In this document: positions 17,370-22,405 of the stretch, in pieces
Layout: the number at the start of each line of letters is the position of its first letter
Numbering within the stretch: position 1 is the first letter of the stretch
Source of the DNA: Actinomycetota bacterium
GTDB taxonomy: Bacteria > Actinomycetota > Actinomycetes > S36-B12 > UBA5976
Reading direction: 5' to 3'
DNA length: 22,405 nt
Assembly (NCBI GenBank): GCA_016870945.1
Contig: VGAH01000006.1
Span: forward strand, 1-22,405
Program-made: the position numbers and the translations under genes
The notes under the pieces: generated by a model
The model's input: only the letters and a program-made list of their open reading frames with translations
Told to the model about the DNA's origin: nothing
Database searches by the model: none

Positions 17370-18793
17370 GGCATCGCCTCTATCAACGGTAACCAACCGT
17401 CTCTTGATTGTTTGGGTGAGTAGTGCCTCGAGCCTGAGAACTGCTTGACCAATTCACGCCCCTGTGCCAGAGAGCTTAAGTCACCGTTTGCAAGCCATTG
17501 AACCAACGAATTACCCAACGCTGTTGCTTCGGTTGGCCCTGTAACCACCGGCATTTGCGTTGCATCTGCCAGCCATTGGCAGACGATATCCATGCGAGAG
17601 CCACCACCTACCGCCACGATTTCTTGGTACGCGGTGTTGGTCAATTCACCTAACAACCCAACCCGTTGAGCAACACGGGCAACCAGACTTTCGAGCACGC
17701 ATCTGACGAACTCGGATCTGTTGCTAGGTATATCGCCCTTCACGTTTTGTCGGATTCGTTCGATCATGCCCCCTGGTGGGCCGAAGACGGGGTCGTCAGG
17801 GTTTATGTGACTCGCAAAGGCCTTAGCACCCTGCATTTCCGAAAGCAGCAGTTCGATGTCGGGTTGTTTACCCCCGTCCAACATTTCTGCTCGAATTTGC
17901 TCCAAGATCCACATCCCCGTTACGTTCTTTAGAAATCTGGTGGTAGAGCCGTAGCCGATTTCGTTAGTGAAATTTGCTTCGCGTGCTGAATCCGTTAGTA
18001 CTGGATGCGAGAGCTCGGTGCCGATAAGCGCCCAAGTACCGAGGTTTACGACTAAGGACGGGCGCTCTGAGTTGAAAGGCACCGCCACAAAAGCACTGCC
18101 GGTGTCGTGCGAAGCAACTGACACGAGCGGTAGCCCTTCGAGATCTTTGTCGCGCCAAGTACCTAGGCCGGTACCGGGTTGAACAACATCTGCCAGTAAA
18201 TGCGACGGTAATGAAGCAGCGCTTAAGACCTCGGGTGACCAACGATGCGTTCGAGCATCGAGCATGGCGGTGTGGCTTGCGTTAGTTATTTCGCACCCGA
18301 CGTAACCAGTGGCCTGGTTTGCGATTAAGTCAGGAACCAGCAATACCTTGTAGCCCTCGCTTAAGCGCTTAGAGCCCGCCTCGCCAGTTAGTTGGTAGAC
18401 GGTGTTTAGGGCAATCTTTTGGATTCCCGCAATCGAGTAGTGCTTAGGCCAAGTCATTCGCGTGTAGAACTCGGCCATACCGTCGTCGTGACGAGGGTCG
18501 CGATAGGCGTAAACCGGCCCTAGTAACTGATTGTTTCCGTCTATTACGCCGTAGTCGACTGCCCAGCTATCGACACCACAAGAGACGAGGGGGTACTTCT
18601 CGCGCGCCCGCTTGAGCCCAGTGATTGTCTCGCTTAGTAGATAAGGGAAATCCCAGACGAGTCGATCGTCAACCCATTTTGCTTGATTGGCAAAGCGATG
18701 TATTTCGTCGCTGGTAATGCCCGATTCATCTAGGCCAAAAACAATTACCCGGCCGCTGGTGGCACCGAGGTCGACTGCCGCAACGTACGACAA
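17366..18793 (-). CDS. rhaB: Rhamnulokinase
   Basis: 475 residues. VAAVDLGATSGRVIVFG at the N-terminus, GVDSWAVDYGVID, YAYRDPRHDDGM, catalytic D230 in VASHDTGSAF and VAVGGGSRMDIVCQ near the C-terminus match rhamnulokinases, which convert L-rhamnulose to L-rhamnulose-1-phosphate. It lies 8 bp after the aldolase-dehydrogenase gene and two genes from the isomerase, so it is the more likely true RhaB of the pair. The start is TTG at 18793; no other start gives the conserved N-terminus, although its ribosome binding site is weak. It overlaps the next kinase by 4 bp. Which of the two kinases uses rhamnulose cannot be told from sequence. Confidence 0.88.
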   Translation of the reverse strand: MSYVAAVDLGATSGRVIVFGLDESGITSDEIHRFANQAKWVDDRLVWDFPYLLSETITGLKRAREKYPLVSCGVDSWAVDYGVIDGNNQLLGPVYAYRDPRHDDGMAEFYTRMTWPKHYSIAGIQKIALNTVYQLTGEAGSKRLSEGYKVLLVPDLIANQATGYVGCEITNASHTAMLDARTHRWSPEVLSAASLPSHLLADVVQPGTGLGTWRDKDLEGLPLVSVASHDTGSAFVAVPFNSERPSLVVNLGTWALIGTELSHPVLTDSAREANFTNEIGYGSTTRFLKNVTGMWILEQIRAEMLDGGKQPDIELLLSEMQGAKAFASHINPDDPVFGPPGGMIERIRQNVKGDIPSNRSEFVRCVLESLVARVAQRVGLLGELTNTAYQEIVAVGGGSRMDIVCQWLADATQMPVVTGPTEATALGNSLVQWLANGDLSSLAQGRELVKQFSGSRHYSPKQSRDGWLPLIEAMP

Positions 18794-18801
18794 GTCAGGG
18801 C

Positions 18802-20862
18802 TTAGCGCAAAAAGCCTTGGGGGACCCCGCTGTCCACGGGAACCAACAAACCGGTTGTCTTTGCAAGCGAGCCGCCGAGAAGAGCTACCGCCGCACTTGC
18901 CACATCTTCAGGGAACACTTCGCGCCCAAGCACGGTTCTTTTGGCGTAGAAGGCGCCGAGCTCATCTTCAGCGACACCGTAAAGAGCAGCACGTTGCGCC
19001 CCCCAGCCAGAAGAAAAGATTCCAGAGCCTTGCACCACGCCATCGGGGTTGATGCCGTTGACGCGGATCCCATATTTGCCAAGTTCGGCGGCGAGGATGC
19101 GAACTTGATGGGCTTGATCGGCTTTTGCGCTGCCATAAGCGACGTTGTCTGGGCCTGCTACCACTGCGTTCTTACTTGCGATGTAAATGATGTCGCCACC
19201 CATGCCCTGCTCGACCATCACTCGAGTCGCAGCTCTAGAACACAAGAAAGAACCCCTCGGCATGATGTCGTGTTGCCTGTCCCAGTCTTCGTTGGTGGTA
19301 TCTAGTAGAGATTTTGCGACTGAGATTCCGGCATTGTTGACCAAAATGTCGATTCCGCTGAATTTGAGCATGGCTGCTTCAAACGCGGCTTCAATGCTTG
19401 CCTCGTCGGTTACGTCCATATACACGGCCAACGCGTTGTCTTCGTTGGCGATTTCTTGTAAGACCTTTTCGGCAGCCGCTAGGTCGCGGTCAGCCACGCA
19501 AACGCAAGAGCCCTGTGCCGCCAATGCAAGCGCTATTGCTTTTCCTATGCCACTACCGGCGCCGGTGACCATTGCGATTCGCCCTGCCAAAGGCTTCGGT
19601 GGTGGCATGCGCTTTAACTTGGCCTCTTCAAGATCCCAGTACTCGACGCGAAATTTCTCGCTCTCTGGTATCGGTTGGTAGGTGCTAAGGGCTTCAGCCC
19701 CCCGCATGACGTTTATTGCGTTGACGTAAAACTCACCTGCGATACGCGCGGTAAATGCGTCTTTACCGTAGGTGAACATGCCGATGCCAGGTACCAAGAC
19801 CACGGTTGGGTCTGAGCCGCGCATTGGCGGCGAAGTTGGTGTGGCGTATTTCTGGTAGTACTCGGCGTAGCGACGCCGATAAGTCTCGTGTTCTTTGCGC
19901 AGGCTTTCAAGCAGCTTCTCTACCGAAGTTTCACTCGGTAAGTCGAGAGTCAGCGGTCGAATCTTGGTACGTAAGAAATGATCGGGGCAAGAAGTGCCCA
20001 ATTCAGCTAGTTGCAGTAGTTTTTCACGGGCGACGAAATCGAGAACAACTTCGGAATCTGTGTAATGACCCACCATTCGGGCATCGGTGCTCGCTACCCC
20101 TCGAATCGCTGGGGCAATCAGAGCGGCTTTTTCGTGCCTAACTTCTTCGCTTAAAGGCTTGAAGGTTGGGCGAATGACACCAAGTGAATCTGGCTTACCG
20201 TGCTTGGCTATGTAGTCTTCGGCCTTCTTGATGACGGCAAGACTTCGTTCTTGGCACTCTTTCGAGGTGTCAGCCCAAACTGTCAGCCCATGACCGCCAA
20301 GCACGCAGCCAATAGCCTTCGGATGTTCTTTCTGAATCTTTGCCATGTCTAGCCCAAGTTCGAACCCAGGCCTACGCCAGTCCACCCATGCCAATTCGTC
20401 CCCGAAGATCTTTTTGGTCAGTTCGCGACCGTCTTTGGCAGTAGCGATTGCAATGATCGAATCGGGGTGTAAGTGATCGACGTGCTGGGCGTTGACGAAC
20501 ATGTGCATTGCAGTGTCGATTGAGGGGGCAGCCCCACCGGGCCCAAAGCGACAGAAATCCCAGAGTGGGAACATTTCATCTTCGCGCTCGACACCTTGGT
20601 AAACATTGACAAGTTCGTGGCCAGCCTGAGTTCGCAATACGGCTAGGCCATTGACGGTGAGAGTTCCTAGATCGCCACCCGAACCCTTGACCCACATGAC
20701 TTCTTCTTCTTTGCCAGTTGCAGGGTTGACGACCTTGCCCTTAGCCGAAGAATTACCCCCGCCGTAGTTGGTGACTTTCGGGTCGCGACCGAGGGTGTGG
20801 CAGCGTTCGATCAGATCGATTACCACTGGCGGGGTAGAACTCTTAGCGCCTGATGCGTTCAT
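18802..20862 (-). CDS. rhaEW: Bifunctional L-rhamnulose-1-phosphate aldolase / L-lactaldehyde dehydrogenase
   Basis: 686 residues, two fused enzymes. The N-terminal class II aldolase domain (about 1-390) has NYGGGNSSAKG, HLHP (130-133) and GGHG with H191 as zinc ligands. The C-terminal short-chain dehydrogenase domain (about 425-686) has TGAGSGIG (433-440), NNAG, and catalytic S563, Y576 and K580. This fusion matches RhaEW described in rhamnose pathways of Chloroflexus, Bacillus and Actinobacteria: it splits rhamnulose-1-phosphate into DHAP and L-lactaldehyde and oxidises the latter to L-lactate. The start is ATG at 20862, overlapping the isomerase stop as ATGA; a GTG three codons upstream is less likely. 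No sign of disruption at the domain junction. Confidence 0.93.
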   Translation of the reverse strand: MNASGAKSSTPPVVIDLIERCHTLGRDPKVTNYGGGNSSAKGKVVNPATGKEEEVMWVKGSGGDLGTLTVNGLAVLRTQAGHELVNVYQGVEREDEMFPLWDFCRFGPGGAAPSIDTAMHMFVNAQHVDHLHPDSIIAIATAKDGRELTKKIFGDELAWVDWRRPGFELGLDMAKIQKEHPKAIGCVLGGHGLTVWADTSKECQERSLAVIKKAEDYIAKHGKPDSLGVIRPTFKPLSEEVRHEKAALIAPAIRGVASTDARMVGHYTDSEVVLDFVAREKLLQLAELGTSCPDHFLRTKIRPLTLDLPSETSVEKLLESLRKEHETYRRRYAEYYQKYATPTSPPMRGSDPTVVLVPGIGMFTYGKDAFTARIAGEFYVNAINVMRGAEALSTYQPIPESEKFRVEYWDLEEAKLKRMPPPKPLAGRIAMVTGAGSGIGKAIALALAAQGSCVCVADRDLAAAEKVLQEIANEDNALAVYMDVTDEASIEAAFEAAMLKFSGIDILVNNAGISVAKSLLDTTNEDWDRQHDIMPRGSFLCSRAATRVMVEQGMGGDIIYIASKNAVVAGPDNVAYGSAKADQAHQVRILAAELGKYGIRVNGINPDGVVQGSGIFSSGWGAQRAALYGVAEDELGAFYAKRTVLGREVFPEDVASAAVALLGGSLAKTTGLLVPVDSGVPQGFLR

Positions 20863-22016
20863 GCACCCCACCCGGCTGACTGACCCGATGCGCGAGACTC
20901 GTTTATCTCTTTTTGGTAGCCGGATTCTTCGAAAGCTTTGATCGGGTCAGCCTCGCCACCTAATTCTTGTCGAACCTCGGCAACTAGAGGCCTAACGTCG
21001 GTTGCGAAAGCGTCCATCAATATTGCGTGAGCGCCAAGAACGTCGCCTGACTCTTGGGCCGAGGTGAGCGCCGGCTGGTCAACCAAAAGTGCCTTCGCTG
21101 TGGCCTCTTGCACGTTCATGATTGATCGCATGATCGCAGGGATCTTTGGTTCGATGTTGTGACACTGATCGAGCATGTAGGCGACATCTTTTGCCAGATT
21201 GCCCGCGCTAACGATCTCAAACATGATGAGAAAGAGCTCGAACGGGTCAGCTGAACCGACCATCAAGTCATCATCGGCATAGTTTCGGTTGTTGAAATGA
21301 AACCCACCAAGGCGTTTTTGTCTGAGCAGAAACGCGACTATGTATTCGATGTTCGTGCCGGGGGCGTGGTGCCCGGTATCTACCAAGACTTGTGCTTTGG
21401 GCCCGAGTTCGAGGCAATGCACGTACGAGGTGCCCCAGTCAGGTAAGTCGGTGTGGTAGAAGGCGGGTTCAAAGAACTTGTACTCGAGCAGCATCGTCAT
21501 TGATTCGGGCATCGCTTGATAGACCTGTTTTAGTGATTCAAAGACCCTGTCTTGCCGCTTAAACATCGAGTCTTGGCCTGGGTAGTTGGTTCCGTCCGGG
21601 AACCAAAGGCTTAATGCGTCGCTGCCGAGCTTCTTGGCGATTTCTACGCAGTCAATCATGTGGGTGACAGCTTTTGCTCTAGTTCGTGGGTCTGGGCTGG
21701 CGATGCTGCCTAACTTGTAGTCGTCTTCTTGAAACAGGTTTGGGTTAACAGCCCCGATGCGCAGGCCTTTTTCGTGTGCGTACTTCGCTAACGACCCGTA
21801 GTCATCGACGGAGTCCCAGGGGATGTGTACCGCCACACTGGGTGCTGAAGCCGTCAACTTATGTACGACGGCTGCATCATCTAGTTTCTCAAATGCGTTT
21901 CGGGGAACGCCCGGTTGAGCAAAGACTTTGAACCGTGTGCCTGAGTTTGCATAGCCCCACGACGGGGTCTCGATCTTCAAATTCTTCAGATAGTTCTTAA
22001 CTTGGGCTTCACTCAT
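20859..22016 (-). CDS. rhaI: L-rhamnose isomerase (Pseudomonas stutzeri type)
   Basis: 385 residues, a xylose-isomerase-like TIM barrel. Candidate metal ligands are E178 (LLEYKFFEP), D213 and H216 (LVDTGHHAPG), H240 (GGFHFNNRNYADDD) and an Asp in 248-250, in the order known for P. stutzeri rhamnose isomerase (Glu, Asp, His, Asp). It converts L-rhamnose to L-rhamnulose, the first step of the pathway; enzymes of this type also accept other aldoses such as D-allose. The frame begins at TTG 22022, but the ATG two codons later (22016) is preferred; neither has a strong ribosome binding site. The gene follows the lactate oxidoreductase gene by about 30 bp and overlaps the bifunctional aldolase gene by 4 bp. 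Confidence 0.93.
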   Translation of the reverse strand: MSEAQVKNYLKNLKIETPSWGYANSGTRFKVFAQPGVPRNAFEKLDDAAVVHKLTASAPSVAVHIPWDSVDDYGSLAKYAHEKGLRIGAVNPNLFQEDDYKLGSIASPDPRTRAKAVTHMIDCVEIAKKLGSDALSLWFPDGTNYPGQDSMFKRQDRVFESLKQVYQAMPESMTMLLEYKFFEPAFYHTDLPDWGTSYVHCLELGPKAQVLVDTGHHAPGTNIEYIVAFLLRQKRLGGFHFNNRNYADDDLMVGSADPFELFLIMFEIVSAGNLAKDVAYMLDQCHNIEPKIPAIMRSIMNVQEATAKALLVDQPALTSAQESGDVLGAHAILMDAFATDVRPLVAEVRQELGGEADPIKAFEESGYQKEINESRASGQSAGWGA

Positions 22017-22046
22017 ATTCAACTCAATTCTACCGAGCAGATGCTC

Positions 22047-22405
22047 TTAGCTAAATTTGGGCCTTACGCTTACTAGACTTTCGTCGAGTTCTGACACATC
22101 GCTGGCACCAAGCAATTTCATGGTGTCGGTGAACTCTTTGGTGAGCATCTGCAGTGCGCGTTCGACCCCAGCTTTGCCACCAGCCATCAACCCGTAGAGG
22201 TACGCCCGGCCGATGAACACGGCGCGCGCCCCACGAGCTACTGCAGCGGCCACGTCGGCACCATTCATGGTGCCCCCGTCCACAAAGACTTCGATTTCGC
22301 TACCGACCTTTTCAACGACATCGGGGAGTAACTCAAATGGCACCTTCGCTCGATCAAGCTGTCGGCCACCATGGTTAGAAAGCAAGATGCCATCAACACC
22401 CATGT
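22047..22405 (-). CDS. lldD: FMN-dependent L-lactate dehydrogenase / alpha-hydroxy-acid oxidase (5' part outside window)
   Basis: Only the last 119 or so codons are present; the frame runs open through the window end. SNHGGRQLD contains the catalytic His and the substrate-binding Arg of the FMN-dependent alpha-hydroxy-acid dehydrogenase family. VFVDGGTMNGADVAAAVARGA and VFIGRAYLYG are the phosphate-binding strands for FMN. Members oxidise L-lactate to pyruvate, or glycolate, mandelate and similar acids. Directly upstream of rhamnose isomerase and in the same direction, it would remove the L-lactate produced by the lactaldehyde dehydrogenase domain of the next-but-one gene, which favours an L-lactate substrate. 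The specificity-determining N-terminal part is not visible. Confidence 0.85.
   Translation of the reverse strand, partial: MGVDGILLSNHGGRQLDRAKVPFELLPDVVEKVGSEIEVFVDGGTMNGADVAAAVARGARAVFIGRAYLYGLMAGGKAGVERALQMLTKEFTDTMKLLGASDVSELDESLVSVRPKFS

Noticed and set aside
15066..20862. Gene fusion artefact or frameshift as the cause of the two-domain aldolase/dehydrogenase or the doubled kinases
   Set aside because: The frames are intact, domains are complete and the aldolase-dehydrogenase fusion is a known family arrangement.
20859..20871. GTG start of the bifunctional aldolase/dehydrogenase at 20871
   Set aside because: The ATG at 20862 makes the standard ATGA overlap with the isomerase stop and loses no conserved residues.

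Overview
The window reads as an actinobacterial chromosome segment of moderate GC. The support for this is a LexA box of the Actinobacteria/Firmicutes type, an SftH/MrfA-type helicase, a CUT1 sugar ABC transporter with a lipoprotein binding protein, and frequent TTG and GTG starts. A planktonic actinomycete is a reasonable guess, but no rRNA or other marker is present. All 18 genes lie on the minus strand, so transcription runs from high to low coordinates. There is no tRNA, rRNA, CRISPR array, transposase or phage gene.

Region A (22405 to 15066): deoxysugar catabolism. The 3' end of an L-lactate dehydrogenase/alpha-hydroxy-acid oxidase gene is followed by L-rhamnose isomerase, a two-domain rhamnulose-1-phosphate aldolase/lactaldehyde dehydrogenase, two consecutive rhamnulokinase-like FGGY kinases and a second class II aldolase. 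Together these can take L-rhamnose through L-rhamnulose and rhamnulose-1-phosphate to DHAP plus L-lactaldehyde, then to L-lactate and pyruvate.

Region B (15069 to 10596): a tightly coupled group of a HAD hydrolase, a third FGGY kinase resembling D-ribulokinases, a phosphomannose-isomerase-like cupin and a mutarotase-like protein. With the second aldolase and second rhamnulokinase-like enzyme, these look like a second sugar pathway of unknown substrate.

Region C (10609 to 4625): an ABC ATPase, a mannitol/arabinitol-type long-chain polyol dehydrogenase and, after a 175-bp spacer, a binding lipoprotein and two permeases. This resembles known polyol transport operons. Two stem-loops lie between the binding-protein and permease genes.

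Region D (4624 to 1): a spacer with a small palindrome and an 18-bp tandem repeat, an AzgA/PbuG-type purine permease, then a DNA-repair pair: an MrfA/SftH-like helicase and an MrfB-like RNase H-fold exonuclease, the latter cut by the window edge. A near-ideal LexA box sits directly upstream of the helicase, so the pair is probably an SOS operon.

Nearly every junction from 22047 to 8017 is a 4-bp overlap or a gap under 30 bp, so regions A, B and the first part of C are probably one long operon. No sugar-responsive regulator gene is in the window.
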